A DNA stretch of 64,000 bases, from positions 1-64,000 of the forward strand of contig JAHLWV010000001.1 in the NCBI GenBank assembly GCA_019057735.1, in the 5' to 3' direction. A program made the translations under genes and the position numbers. The notes under the pieces were generated by a model, which worked only from the letters and a program-made list of their open reading frames with translations, ran no database searches and was not told the DNA's origin. This DNA is from Promethearchaeota archaeon (lineage in GTDB: Archaea > Asgardarchaeota > Lokiarchaeia > Sigynarchaeales > SOKP01). Positions 9,307 to 19,167 of the stretch are shown piece by piece (positions within the stretch are counted from its first letter, which is position 1; each line of letters opens with the position of its first letter).

Positions 9307-10554
9307 TTATCTCTCTTCAATTTTTGCGTATTTTTTATCTAACTCACCAATGTATAGAAGCCTAGGCCTTATTAGTTTGTTATCTTTAAGTTGTTCTATG
9401 GCGTGAGCAACCCATCCTGCAGATCTACTTGCTGCGAATAAAGGTGTAAAAGATGCTGTAGGAATTCCTAATATGTGTAATAATCCTGCGGAATACAAAT
9501 CTACATTAGGATATATGTTCTTAGTTTTGATTACATATTCATTGAGAATTTCAGTCATTTCTATTATATAATCAACATCGTCATGGATGTCATGGCCATT
9601 ATTAGGAATTTTATCAATTAATTCCCCATTTTGAGCTTTCTTATAAAAATCCATTGAAATACTTCTTAAAATTTTAGCTCTTGGGTCCCAGGTTTTGTAT
9701 ACTCTATGTCCAAATCCCATAATTTTTTCTTTTCTGCCAAATTTTTTTTCTGCCCAAGGAATAACAAATTCCTTTCTTTTAATCTCATTAACCATATATT
9801 TCATGACCGCCTCATTTGCCCCTCCGTGTAGAGGACCCCTCAGTGTACCTATAGCACTTGTAATACCACTATAAATATCTGAAAGCGTTGAGACCGTTAC
9901 GCGACATGAGAATGTTGATGAATTAATGGAGTGATCTGCGTGACAAATTAATACATCATCAAAAGCTTCCTCAAAATCTTTGCTTGGTCTATTTCCCGTC
10001 ATCATATAATAATAATTTGCAGAATGAGAAAGATTTTCTGAAGGTTCTACAAGTGGCAAATTAGTTTGAATCCTATGAGCAAATGCTAATAAAGTTGGCA
10101 TTTTGGCTACAATTCTAAGCCCTTTCCTTATATTGGCTGGTTCAGTATAATCATAATCATCTGGATCATATAAAGAAAGAGCGGAGATTGCTGTTCTTAA
10201 GAGTTCAATCCTCGTAGTATTTCTTGGAAAACTCTTTAGAAGGCTGACTATATTATCTGGGATATTTCTCTCCTTTATTAACAAATCTTTAAACTCAATA
10301 AACTCAGAATTAGTTGGAAGTTTTCCATTTATAAGCAAATAAGCAACTTCCTCAAAAGTTGAATTCTCACATAATTCTTTAACAGGATAACCACGATAGT
10401 ATAATTTTCCATTTACTCCATCAATATATGTAATCATACTCTCATCCACATAGAGTCCAACCAAACCTTTATGTATTTTTGGATGATCTAACTCCCTGAG
10501 CGCGGATTCTGCATCATTATAATCTTCACCAATTTTTCTTTTATCTTCTTTCAT
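9307..10554 (-). CDS. Citrate synthase, copy 2
   Basis: Second citrate synthase of 415 residues, clearly a duplicate of 6479-7726. The HADHSINSSTFSCRV, GPLHGGANE, MGFGHRVYKTWDPRA and AASRSAGWVAHA blocks are kept, so it should be catalytically competent. Differences concentrate in the first 30 residues and around residues 295-330, a surface region rich in charged residues. It is not followed by its own aconitase: the next gene downstream on the strand is the MFS transporter. Retaining two equal-length synthases suggests different regulation or kinetics, or dosage, rather than decay. One of the pair might favour citrate cleavage or another acyl-CoA, but this is speculation. Confidence 0.92.
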   Translation of the reverse strand: MKEDKRKIGEDYNDAESALRELDHPKIHKGLVGLYVDESMITYIDGVNGKLYYRGYPVKELCENSTFEEVAYLLINGKLPTNSEFIEFKDLLIKERNIPDNIVSLLKSFPRNTTRIELLRTAISALSLYDPDDYDYTEPANIRKGLRIVAKMPTLLAFAHRIQTNLPLVEPSENLSHSANYYYMMTGNRPSKDFEEAFDDVLICHADHSINSSTFSCRVTVSTLSDIYSGITSAIGTLRGPLHGGANEAVMKYMVNEIKRKEFVIPWAEKKFGRKEKIMGFGHRVYKTWDPRAKILRSISMDFYKKAQNGELIDKIPNNGHDIHDDVDYIIEMTEILNEYVIKTKNIYPNVDLYSAGLLHILGIPTASFTPLFAASRSAGWVAHAIEQLKDNKLIRPRLLYIGELDKKYAKIEER

Positions 10555-10574
10555 GATTTAGATACCTTATTTAC

Positions 10575-10603
10575 TTATTAAATCCTAATACTACCCAAAA
10601 GTA
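10575..10603 (-). promoter_or_regulatory. TATA-type promoter of citrate synthase copy 2
   Basis: ATTTAATAA on the minus strand is again centred about 25 bases before the ATG. The flanking block extending upstream of the TATA box matches the copy 1 promoter at 26 of 29 positions. Conservation on the upstream side is what a shared BRE or activator site would give. Confidence 0.55.
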
Positions 10604-10658
10604 GAGTGGTAAAATAAATCTTTCTTAAGCTTGTAATAAAATAAGAGATATTAAAAAA

Positions 10659-11714
10659 TTAGTATAGAATGAGTTTATTAACTTCTTTTAAATCCTTACA
10701 GTCTGCCATTTTCATCGCTTTCGCTAGGGTTTTCTGCAAATATTCCATTTGAATTCGTACGCCTTCTACTCCCGCTCCAACAGCAGCCCTAACGATGTCT
10801 CGACCGATTAATACAGATTCAGCACCAAGGGCGAGCGCTTTTAAAACATCGTATCCAGTTCGAAATCCCCCGTCTATAAGTATTCGAATTTTCCCTCCAA
10901 GTTCAGCAACAATTTCAGGAAGGACTTCTACGGTTCCAGGAGTATGATCTAAAACCCTACCCCCATGATTAGAGACAACTATTGCGGCTACTCCTGCATC
11001 CTTTGCGGCTTTGGCATCTTCTACACTCATGATTCCCTTTACGATTAGGGGTAATGTCGTTGATGATACTAATTCTTTAAGATCGTCAACATTCTTCCTA
11101 AAAACGGGTTTATTGTGAGTAGACATAGCGTAGGACCCACATCCATCTATATCCACACCAACGGCGACGCTTTTCGCTTTTTCAGCTTTTTTAAAGAATC
11201 TTATGATTGTTTCTTGTTCTCTTGGTTTCACGATTTTAACACCAAGACCTTCAGCTTCAGCAATTGCGTCAATTCCATATGAGTTATCAAGCGAATAAGT
11301 ATAAGTATCACCCCGCCAGCCTAATGTACCCGCATCTTTACAACCAAGAACTACTGAACGGCAAAATTCCTTTTCTGAAATTACCTTTTCCCCACCAAAA
11401 CTATTTACTCCTGCTATACTCGCCCCCATTATTGGCATTGATAGTTCTTTACCAAAAAAACCATATGTAGTATCTGCTTCAAAATGATCTCCGATTGTTT
11501 TAATTTTAAGCCTCAATTTTTTCAACGCCAGAACATTGTTATTAAAAGAAGCCCCGCTTCCAATTCCTCCAAATCCAAGTGGTCTTCCATAACTCTGCCC
11601 TTGACAAATTCTCATTGCATCTCCATCGCATATTTTATATACCCCACATACTCCCATGAGTTTCTTCTTAGCTTCTTCTCGAACCTTAATTAAAGTCATC
11701 TCTTCTAATGCCAT
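10659..11714 (-). CDS. FMN-dependent alpha-hydroxy-acid dehydrogenase/oxidase
   Basis: This 351-residue TIM-barrel flavoenzyme belongs to the lactate/glycolate oxidase family, which oxidises 2-hydroxy acids to 2-oxo acids. The FMN and active-site motif VSNHGGRVLDHTPG carries the catalytic His and Arg. IRILIDGGFRTGYDVLKALALGA and VLIGRDIV form the FMN phosphate site. The N-terminus has a Cys-containing stretch (GVCGVYKICDGDAMRIC) typical of anaerobe homologues. Fumarase lies 19 bases upstream on the same strand, so the two form an operon. L-lactate or malate would be logical substrates next to fumarase, but the specificity is not visible. Electrons may go to an acceptor other than oxygen in an anaerobe. 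Confidence 0.85.
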   Translation of the reverse strand: MALEEMTLIKVREEAKKKLMGVCGVYKICDGDAMRICQGQSYGRPLGFGGIGSGASFNNNVLALKKLRLKIKTIGDHFEADTTYGFFGKELSMPIMGASIAGVNSFGGEKVISEKEFCRSVVLGCKDAGTLGWRGDTYTYSLDNSYGIDAIAEAEGLGVKIVKPREQETIIRFFKKAEKAKSVAVGVDIDGCGSYAMSTHNKPVFRKNVDDLKELVSSTTLPLIVKGIMSVEDAKAAKDAGVAAIVVSNHGGRVLDHTPGTVEVLPEIVAELGGKIRILIDGGFRTGYDVLKALALGAESVLIGRDIVRAAVGAGVEGVRIQMEYLQKTLAKAMKMADCKDLKEVNKLILY

Positions 11715-11733
11715 ATTATCACCTCTATGTTCT

Positions 11734-13113
11734 CTATACCATATTTTTAGGGTCTAACAGTTCGTCCAAATTATCAATCTTTAAACCCATCTGTTTAATT
11801 ACTACTTTACACGATTTACCTTCTTTATATGCCCGTTGGGCAATTTCAGAACATTTATCGTAGCCAATTATTGGTGTTAGGTTAGTAACAAGCATTAACA
11901 TTCGCTCTAAGTTCGAATCAATTTGCTCCGAGTTTACTTTCAGGTCTACTAAACAGTTGCCAATAAAGGAATTAATTCCACCAATTAAAATGTCAATTGA
12001 TTCGAGAACATTTACGATCATTAACGGTTTACTCATATTTAAATCTAAAATGCTTCCATACATTTCTCCACTCGTAACGACGGAATCATTTCCAATTACT
12101 TGAAGACAAACTTGAATTAAAGCTTCAGATTGAGTAGGATTAATTTTTCCCGGCATTATAGACGATCCCGGTTCATTTTGCGGTAGGATCAATTCTGAAA
12201 GACCCGCTCTTGGACCACTACCCATCCAGCGTATATCGTTTGCCATTTTTAAAAGCGATAGTGCTAATAGTTTTAAATTACTGCTAGCGTACGCTATAGT
12301 ATTATGTGAGGAAATTCCCTCTGCTTTTACGGGATTGAGTTTAATGGATAGCGAAGTGATTTTTGAGAGGTGGGATACGGTGAGTTTATCAAAATCTTTA
12401 GGAGCGTTCAATCCGGTTCCTAACGCAGTACCACCAATTGGAATGTAAAATAACTCATCCAATACCTTATTTAATCGCTCAATATTAGTTTCAATTTGTT
12501 TTTTGTATACTTTAAACTCTAACGATAATGGTATTGGGATAGCATCTTGTAAATGAGTTCTTCCTACTTTGATAATATCTTCGAATTCTTCAATTTTATT
12601 AGCCAGAACTTCTATTAAATTGTTTAATACTGGTATTAATTTTTGGATCATATGCACAGTAGATAGATGCATCGAACTTGGGATAACATCGTTAGAAGAC
12701 TGGCTTTTGTTTACGTGATCATTAGGATGGACTGGATGCTTTTTGCCCATCGGAGAGCCTAAGATTTGAGAGGCTCTATTAGCCAACACTTCGTTCATGT
12801 TCATGTTTGTTTGAGTCCCACTTCCAGTTTGATAGATGTCAATTGGAAATTGATCAAAGTGTTTTTCTTCGTTTAAGATCTCGTTAACGGCCTGTAAGAT
12901 CGCAGCTCCAATTTCTTTATCGATTAACCCTAATTCCATATTTGCTAATAGACACGCTTTCTTAAGCTGTGCTAACGACATGATAAATATGTTAGGGAAT
13001 CTCTTACCACTAATTTGGAAATTCTGGATTGCTCTTTGAGTATTAATTCCCCAATATACGTCGTTTGGGACTTCTACTTCGCCTAAAACATCTTTTTCTA
13101 TGCGGTAATTCAA
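11734..13113 (-). CDS. fumC: Fumarate hydratase, class II
   Basis: The enzyme interconverts fumarate and malate without an iron-sulfur cluster. The length of 459 residues fits FumC. The superfamily signature GSSIMPGKINPTQSEA has Gly-Lys-x-Asn-Pro-Thr-Gln, as in fumarases; aspartases have Ala-Lys-x-Asn-Pro-Val. GRTHLQDAIPIPL and TGSGTQTNMNMNEV are also present. The start is a TTG giving NYRIEKDVLGEVEVP, the usual N-terminus, with no better upstream start. It is the first gene of a pair with the FMN 2-hydroxyacid dehydrogenase and supplies the malate-fumarate step of the cycle cluster. Confidence 0.93.
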   Translation of the reverse strand: MNYRIEKDVLGEVEVPNDVYWGINTQRAIQNFQISGKRFPNIFIMSLAQLKKACLLANMELGLIDKEIGAAILQAVNEILNEEKHFDQFPIDIYQTGSGTQTNMNMNEVLANRASQILGSPMGKKHPVHPNDHVNKSQSSNDVIPSSMHLSTVHMIQKLIPVLNNLIEVLANKIEEFEDIIKVGRTHLQDAIPIPLSLEFKVYKKQIETNIERLNKVLDELFYIPIGGTALGTGLNAPKDFDKLTVSHLSKITSLSIKLNPVKAEGISSHNTIAYASSNLKLLALSLLKMANDIRWMGSGPRAGLSELILPQNEPGSSIMPGKINPTQSEALIQVCLQVIGNDSVVTSGEMYGSILDLNMSKPLMIVNVLESIDILIGGINSFIGNCLVDLKVNSEQIDSNLERMLMLVTNLTPIIGYDKCSEIAQRAYKEGKSCKVVIKQMGLKIDNLDELLDPKNMV

Positions 13114-13232
13114 AATTTAAAACAACCATAAAATGTTTACTTATAAGGTTATTAGAAATAGGTTCATAAAAAAAGTTTATACTAATATTCAATAAATGAG
13201 TCTCAAGATTTTTAAATTAACATTCTAAGAAA

Positions 13233-14108
13233 TTAAGAAATCAAAGCATCGATTATATCTTCATAATAGTTAAAAATCGTAGAATAGTGTCCTTCACCTG
13301 GATAAAATTGCCCTACGCAATTTGGAATTACTCTACACATCCCGCGACCCATAGCAATAGGTACACTTGTATCAGCGTCTCCATGCCAGATATATACTTT
13401 AAGTTTAGGAGATATATCTTCTAGGTTAAAACCCCAAGATCTTGCGTATATTTTTCCTTCATAATATGCTCCTTTACTACCATGACGAAACGCTTCAGCA
13501 CTTTCCTTAATAAATAAAGATAGAATTTGAGGATCCTCTAATATTTTTCTATCAGCTTCAGGAAATTTTTTCAGAGCTTTCATCATGTTTTTTTCTGCTT
13601 TTTCTAAATCCTTCATACCACGAGATTGAATCCATATCATCAACTTGAATATCCAAGGAAAAATACGAATAACGCTAAAAAGTTTAATTTTCTTCTCAAT
13701 TTCTAGATCCTTTGAAGCTAAACCACTTATTATCCCACAAGATGTTAATCGATCAGGAATTTTATACGCACAAGCTGCAGCATATGGGCCTCCACCTGAT
13801 ATTCCTTCAACTGCAAATTTATCAATCTCTAAAGCATCGGCTAATTCAACAACATCATCTGGCCAATCTAAAAGCGTGCGATTCTCTTTAAAATCTGAAA
13901 GACCCACTCCCGGTCTATCTATACAAATAACCCTGACATTTTTTACTATTGCCCTATCAGCTAGAATCATCGCCTCTAAACGAGATCCTGGAAAACCGTG
14001 AAAATGAAATAAAGGTTTTGCATCTTTCATACCTAAATCAATATAACCAAGCTTCCTTCCGTCTTTTAATGTGAGTGTGTGATCAATAGTATCACTTATA
14101 ACCGCCAT
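13233..14108 (-). CDS. Alpha/beta-hydrolase fold protein
   Basis: A 291-residue cytoplasmic hydrolase. The oxyanion-hole motif HFHGFPGSR is near residue 34. The nucleophile elbow EGISGGGPYAAA carries Ser about 105. The acid is in WHGDADTSVP and the catalytic His in GEGHYSTI near residue 272, so the triad is complete. Between elbow and acid is a helical cap of about 90 residues. The family includes esterases, epoxide hydrolases and C-C hydrolases, and the substrate cannot be told. It stands alone, 120 bases upstream of fumarase on the same strand. Confidence 0.8.
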   Translation of the reverse strand: MAVISDTIDHTLTLKDGRKLGYIDLGMKDAKPLFHFHGFPGSRLEAMILADRAIVKNVRVICIDRPGVGLSDFKENRTLLDWPDDVVELADALEIDKFAVEGISGGGPYAAACAYKIPDRLTSCGIISGLASKDLEIEKKIKLFSVIRIFPWIFKLMIWIQSRGMKDLEKAEKNMMKALKKFPEADRKILEDPQILSLFIKESAEAFRHGSKGAYYEGKIYARSWGFNLEDISPKLKVYIWHGDADTSVPIAMGRGMCRVIPNCVGQFYPGEGHYSTIFNYYEDIIDALIS

Positions 14109-14223
14109 TTACATCACTGTAAAAAAATTAAATAGTGAGAAAAATAAAGCCTCGTTAAATAAAAACATGTTGGATTTCTAGGTATTTTTAGATAATGATT
14201 GTTGACTGGTTTATTAACTTACA

Positions 14224-14529
14224 TCACCGTCTAATCCTTTGATATAAACGGTAGAGCCCCACTAGGAAAGTAAATGTAATGACTACCAATCCGATCAAGA
14301 AGAATGGTTTATATAAAGAGTTTCTTGAAATACATATCAAAATACAAATCTCTTGTCTTGGGAAATCGATAAGCCAAGACCACCAATATTCACAAGCACT
14401 TCCACAAATCCAAAAACCAGGGATAATATAAAGAAAACACATGAAAGAAACTATTAAAAAACCAACGCCTACAAGCAAAACATAAACAATCTTAAATGAA
14501 ATTCTTTCCGCGTTACGCAAATTATCCAT
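14224..14529 (-). CDS. Small two-helix membrane protein, unknown function
   Basis: A 101-residue protein with two clear membrane segments, about residues 13-36 and 75-95, joined by a loop containing four Cys (CGSACEYWW and two later). The C-terminus is basic. No family is recognised. The Cys-rich extracytoplasmic loop could hold disulfides. It was considered as a succinate dehydrogenase anchor because SdhAB lies about 2 kb away, but it has too few helices and no haem-ligand histidine in them. Confidence 0.5.
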   Translation of the reverse strand: MDNLRNAERISFKIVYVLLVGVGFLIVSFMCFLYIIPGFWICGSACEYWWSWLIDFPRQEICILICISRNSLYKPFFLIGLVVITFTFLVGLYRLYQRIRR

Positions 14530-14726
14530 AATTTGTTATTAACATCTATAGATAAATAAATTTAATTAAAAAAGTAATCTTCTTAATTGAGGATTAATTC
14601 GAATTAAGTCTATCTAATTTAACTTTTAAAATGAATAAAATTTAGAATTTAAAGGTTGAATTTTAAAATTATAGACCTTATATTTATTTCTTATTGAATC
14701 TGATTTTAATAAATAAGGTGAAATTA

Positions 14727-16505
14727 TTGGCTAAATATAGATGTTCTGTGTGCAATTACATTTACGATGAAAATAATGAAGATCAAGAGTTTGTTGATTT
14801 ACCTGATTCATGGAATTGTCCTGTTTGTGGTGCTCCTAAATCCGCTTTTGTTGCTGAAGGTGTGAGTAAAGGAGATGATAGTATTAAAACTAATGTTGCA
14901 GAAAAAATTATTGAACAATTAGTAGCGTTTGGAGTTACACACATTTATGGCATACCTGGAGACTCTAATCTCCCCCTTCTCAATGCTATAAGGAAAAACG
15001 ATAATATCGATTTTATTTTAACTCGACACGAAGAAACAGCAGCCTTTATGGCTTCGGCTCACGGGAAAATAACGGGTAAATTAGGGGTCTGTATGTCTAT
15101 TGCTGGTCCTGGTGCAACTAATTTAATCACGGGATTGATGGATGCGGCTACTGATAGAAGTCCCGTATTAGCACTTGTAGGCCAAATAGCTGAAGTATAT
15201 CTTGGAAGCGAGGCATTTCAAGAAATATCTCAAATATCATTATTCCGTCCTTTTGCCGAATATGCAGAAACTGTTGCGAGAGCTAACCAAGCTATTAAAT
15301 TAACTATGATGGCAGCCAAGTATGCTCTAAAAAAACCTGGTTTATCAGTATTGAGTTGTCCTACAGATGTATTAGCTGATAAATTGGATGATTCCATTAT
15401 TGACCCAGATAAGAGGATTTTTAGCAGCGAATCAGTTTCAGCTGAACAAGACATTCAAAAAGCTGCGGACTTAATTAACAGATGTAATAGACCAGTAATT
15501 TTCGGAGGATGGGGTTCCCGATTTTCTGGAGAATTGCTTATGGAGTTATCTAGAAAACTTAAAGCCCCAATTGCCACTACTTCTCGGGCTAAAGGTGTTG
15601 TTTATGAAACATATCAATATTCGTTAGGAGTACTAGGTTCTATAGGGACAAAATACGCTGCTAAGGCTATCAGAGACTGTGATTTAATTATTATTATTGG
15701 ATCTGGTTTTAGACAAGCAAATTTAGTATCACCTGGAGTAAAGTTTGTACAAATTGACAAGGATCCAACAAGGATCGGAAAAACTTTTGATGTAGATGTA
15801 GGACTGGTTGGAGATGGACATCGAATCTTGGAAAAATTGGTACCTTTAATCGAAGAAAAAGAAGAAAATGAAGACTTCTTATTTCAAGTCTTCGACATGA
15901 AACTTCGGCATATGGAAGAATTAGAAAAGGAATCGAAAGACTTCTCTGTTCCCATCAATCCGGGTTTTGTGATACAAGCATTAAGAAGAAATTTAGATCA
16001 AGATGCAATTATAACCGTTGATGTAGGAGACCATACATATTGGTTCTACAAGAAATTTCTTTGTGAAGGGCATAAACCTTACATAAATGCAAACATGGCA
16101 AGTATGGGTTTCGCCTTGCCAGCAGCTTTAGCTGCAAAGATAGATTTTCCCGATAGACAAGTAGTTTGTGTGGCTGGAGACGGTGGCTTTGGCATGTTAA
16201 TGGCTGATTTCACCACTGCTGTAAGAGAACAATTAAATATTATTGCTATTGTGTTTAACGATAGAGTATTAAAGAATATTAAAAAGGAATTAGTACGCGA
16301 TGGTTACCCCATATTTGGTGTTGAGTTTCCTAATCCAAATTTTGCCCAGTTTGCCGAATCATGTGGAGGATTTGGAATAAGAGTTACTACACCAGATAAA
16401 TTGGATGAAGCACTGCAAAACGCTATACGCTCTGGGAAACCTTCGATTGTAGAAATAATCGTTGATCCTGATAAAACAGCTGCGTCGACAAAAAAAGTGG
16501 ATTAA
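14727..16505 (+). CDS. Rubredoxin domain fused to a thiamine-diphosphate enzyme (pyruvate oxidase/acetolactate synthase-like)
   Basis: The N-terminus is a rubredoxin with iron ligands in [12 protein letters not shown] and [13 protein letters not shown] (about residues 5-46). A three-domain ThDP enzyme of the POX/ALS family follows. It has the activating Glu in [11 protein letters not shown], the [11 protein letters not shown] segment, a central domain with [10 protein letters not shown], and the ThDP/Mg motif [12 protein letters not shown] with a downstream Asn. The total is 592 residues. The chosen start is TTG at 14727, preceded by AAGGTGA; a TTG at 14694 would add 11 residues without a better site. 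The family decarboxylates pyruvate or a related 2-oxo acid. A fused rubredoxin could take electrons from the hydroxyethyl-ThDP intermediate or a flavin, which is an inference. The product (acetate, acetyl-phosphate or acetolactate) is not decided. Confidence 0.85.
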   Translation: MAKYRCSVCNYIYDENNEDQEFVDLPDSWNCPVCGAPKSAFVAEGVSKGDDSIKTNVAEKIIEQLVAFGVTHIYGIPGDSNLPLLNAIRKNDNIDFILTRHEETAAFMASAHGKITGKLGVCMSIAGPGATNLITGLMDAATDRSPVLALVGQIAEVYLGSEAFQEISQISLFRPFAEYAETVARANQAIKLTMMAAKYALKKPGLSVLSCPTDVLADKLDDSIIDPDKRIFSSESVSAEQDIQKAADLINRCNRPVIFGGWGSRFSGELLMELSRKLKAPIATTSRAKGVVYETYQYSLGVLGSIGTKYAAKAIRDCDLIIIIGSGFRQANLVSPGVKFVQIDKDPTRIGKTFDVDVGLVGDGHRILEKLVPLIEEKEENEDFLFQVFDMKLRHMEELEKESKDFSVPINPGFVIQALRRNLDQDAIITVDVGDHTYWFYKKFLCEGHKPYINANMASMGFALPAALAAKIDFPDRQVVCVAGDGGFGMLMADFTTAVREQLNIIAIVFNDRVLKNIKKELVRDGYPIFGVEFPNPNFAQFAESCGGFGIRVTTPDKLDEALQNAIRSGKPSIVEIIVDPDKTAASTKKVD

Positions 16506-16533
16506 AATAATTTAAAAAAATCTTTTTAATATC

Positions 16534-17298
16534 TTATTTTTCTGTTATCCAATTATCTCGAATATCCTTGATTGCAGTTCCAGGCATAACACCTTTAGGA
16601 CACACTCGATTACATACGAAAAACTTTTCACAAGCGGGCACAGCGTCACTTTGTAAAACGCGCGATATAACGCTCTCTTGTTTCTCCTTATTAACTCTAG
16701 AATCTCGTATAAACCTATCTGATTTTGCTAACTGAGCTGGACCTAGATATTCTGGATTTTTCGCGTTAACGGGACACATCCAACATATTCCGCACAATAT
16801 ACAATAAACTAACCTTTCTATAGTTTTCATATCGTTTGGGGATTGTGAAGATTCCGGGGCAGTATCGTTCCATTCATTAGTGAAGTAAGGCTCAACCTCA
16901 CGATAAAATTTCCAGAATGGTTCCATATCTACCACTAAATCTTTTATAACATTCATATTTGGTAATGGTTCTATTAAAATCTCATTCTCTTGATCCCAAT
17001 CTGATGTATCTCCAAAAACTACTTCTGGTAGATTAATAGGTTTTTTAGCGGTTTTAATGGTTGTTACTTGAGTTCTACAAGCCAACATAGGAACATTATC
17101 AATCGTCATTCCGCAACTACCACAAATTGCCCCTCTACACGCATAACGAAAAGCGAAGGTAGAATCGTGGTAATCTTGGATGTAAAAAAGAGCATCTAAG
17201 ATACTCATACCTTTTGAAAGGGGTATTTCATATCTTTCGTATCGAACGGATCCATTCCCTGATTTTCTATAAACTAAAAATTTTTGCTTTTCACCCAC
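16534..17298 (-). CDS. sdhB: Succinate dehydrogenase/fumarate reductase iron-sulfur subunit
   Basis: 254 residues with the three cluster regions of SdhB/FrdB. The [2Fe-2S] ferredoxin fold has CRGAICGSCGM and a distal Cys in MLACRTQ. CILCGICWMCPV and CNRVCPKGVMPG serve the [4Fe-4S] and [3Fe-4S] or second [4Fe-4S] centres. It passes electrons between the FAD subunit and the membrane or a soluble partner. It begins 17 bases after the sdhA stop. No CCG domain is attached, so it is not the TfrB-type thiol:fumarate reductase subunit. No SdhC or SdhD follows: the next gene is convergent. Confidence 0.93.
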   Translation of the reverse strand: MGEKQKFLVYRKSGNGSVRYERYEIPLSKGMSILDALFYIQDYHDSTFAFRYACRGAICGSCGMTIDNVPMLACRTQVTTIKTAKKPINLPEVVFGDTSDWDQENEILIEPLPNMNVIKDLVVDMEPFWKFYREVEPYFTNEWNDTAPESSQSPNDMKTIERLVYCILCGICWMCPVNAKNPEYLGPAQLAKSDRFIRDSRVNKEKQESVISRVLQSDAVPACEKFFVCNRVCPKGVMPGTAIKDIRDNWITEK

Positions 17299-17315
17299 AT
17301 CTTTTCACCTTCTTT

Positions 17316-19028
17316 TTAATACTTCCTCTCTTTTACTTCGAAAATTCCTACTACGACAGGTTTAGTTTTCAAATCTAAACCATCTTTTATGCGATATATC
17401 ATTGAATGGTTAAGAAAATTATCGTCATCACGAGAATCGTAGTCCCAACGATAGTGTCCACCTCTACTTTCTTTTCTCCATAAAGCGGCATAAGCAGTAG
17501 CTTCTGCTATATCTAAAAGACATCTGAGTTCTAGATTTCGAAGTAATCCATAGTTAAATTTTCGATCTTCGGTTGAAACTTGGACATTTAAAAAATCTTT
17601 TTGTAACCCAACAAGGATTTCGTTCGCTTTTTTCAGATCATCGTGAGTTCTAAAAACTCCAACATTTTTATTCATAGTCTCGCCCATTATATCCTTGATC
17701 TCTATTGGTTTTTTACCTGTATTGTTATCCCAGCTTTTCAAAAGATTTTCAACATCATCAATAACTTTATCTTCAGCACTTTTTACATCGCTTAAGGATA
17801 CTTTTTTAGGTAAGCCAATTTCTATCAGTTTTCTTCCAAGATAACGACCAAAAACAGCTGTTTCTAACAAAGAATTCCCCCCCAAACGATTAGCACCGTG
17901 AACAGAAAGACAAGAACACTCACCAATTGTATATAAACCAGGGAGATCAGTTTCTCCGTAGATGCCCTTATATTTTGTCCCGATTCCACCCATTGAGTAA
18001 TGCTGCCCAGGTTGTACGGGTATTGGTTCTTCAATAGGATCTACTCCAGCAAAGAAAATAGAGATGTCTCTTATTCCCGGCAACCTTTCTTTTATGCGGT
18101 TAGCGCCTAGATGAGTAATGTCCAAATGAACGTAAGCGTTTTCAAAACCTCTCCCCTCAAGAACTTCTATATCGTTAGCTCTTGCAACTATATCTCGTGG
18201 AGCAAGTTCCATTGCTTTTGGAGCGGTCTTATCCATAAATCGTTCTCCTTTTGTGTTGAATAAATAACCACCTTCTCCACGCGCACCTTCAGTTATTAAT
18301 ATGTTAGTGCCATATAGCGTAGTTGGGTGAAATTGTACGAATTCTACATCTTGCATGGGAACTCCCGCACGAAACGCAGCGCCTACACCATCTCCCGTGT
18401 TAATTAAGGCATTCGTAGAATGTTTAAAAATCCTACCAAATCCGCCTGTTGCCAATATAACATATGAAGCTCGAAAGATTACGAGTTCTCCTCTGGCTAT
18501 ATCTAATGTAATTACTCCTGAGATTTTTTCGTTAACAACAATTAGGTCTATTAAAAAATATTCGTTAAAAAACTCAACTCCATTTCGAACGCTCTGTTCG
18601 TTTAAAGTATGGAGTAACGCGTGTCCTGTCCGATCCCCAGCATAGCAGGTTCGAGGAAAACCAGCCCCACCAAAGGGACGTTGTGCAATAAGACCAGATT
18701 CCAACCTTGAAAATGGCGCTCCCATACTTTCAAACTCAACAACGATTTTAGGAGCCTCCTTACACATGAACATCACGACATCTTGATCAGCGAGATAATC
18801 TGAACCTTTAACTGTGTCAAACGCATGACGCTTAGGTGTATCACCTCTACTTTCTTCTAAATTACCCAAAGCAGCATTTATTCCACCTTGAGCCGCTCCT
18901 GAATGGCTCCGGACAGGATAGACTTTGCTAATAACTGCGGTGCTCCATTTTTCCGATAGCTCTAAACCCGCTCTCAAGCCACTTAAACCTGCTCCTACTA
19001 CAACTACATCAAATTCTTCGACTCTCAT
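17316..19028 (-). CDS. sdhA: Succinate dehydrogenase/fumarate reductase flavoprotein subunit
   Basis: 570 residues with the covalent-FAD motif HSGAAQGGINAALGN, the N-terminal GAGLSGLRAGLELS Rossmann motif, and the catalytic segment HPTTLYGTNILITEGARGEGG containing the active Arg. HYSMGGIGT and GANRLGGNSLLE complete the FAD domain. It interconverts succinate and fumarate. The operon is sdhAB only. The direction in vivo depends on the electron partner. With ATP-citrate lyase and ferredoxin-linked Kor nearby, a fumarate reductase role is as likely as succinate oxidation. The start is an ATG giving a normal N-terminus. Confidence 0.94.
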   Translation of the reverse strand: MRVEEFDVVVVGAGLSGLRAGLELSEKWSTAVISKVYPVRSHSGAAQGGINAALGNLEESRGDTPKRHAFDTVKGSDYLADQDVVMFMCKEAPKIVVEFESMGAPFSRLESGLIAQRPFGGAGFPRTCYAGDRTGHALLHTLNEQSVRNGVEFFNEYFLIDLIVVNEKISGVITLDIARGELVIFRASYVILATGGFGRIFKHSTNALINTGDGVGAAFRAGVPMQDVEFVQFHPTTLYGTNILITEGARGEGGYLFNTKGERFMDKTAPKAMELAPRDIVARANDIEVLEGRGFENAYVHLDITHLGANRIKERLPGIRDISIFFAGVDPIEEPIPVQPGQHYSMGGIGTKYKGIYGETDLPGLYTIGECSCLSVHGANRLGGNSLLETAVFGRYLGRKLIEIGLPKKVSLSDVKSAEDKVIDDVENLLKSWDNNTGKKPIEIKDIMGETMNKNVGVFRTHDDLKKANEILVGLQKDFLNVQVSTEDRKFNYGLLRNLELRCLLDIAEATAYAALWRKESRGGHYRWDYDSRDDDNFLNHSMIYRIKDGLDLKTKPVVVGIFEVKERKY

Positions 19029-19167
19029 TAAAATGTAATATTCTTATATTGAATAAAAAGATTTTACTAATAATCTATAAAAAAAATAGGCTTAGAAAAA
19101 GAGCTCATATTGGATAAGGAGCATAATGAGTAAGTCATTCTAATAATTATTAGAATGGTAAAATGTA

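Noticed and set aside
14224..14529. Small two-helix protein as succinate dehydrogenase anchor
   Set aside because: Too few helices, no haem-ligand histidines within them, and about 2 kb away in a different unit from sdhAB.
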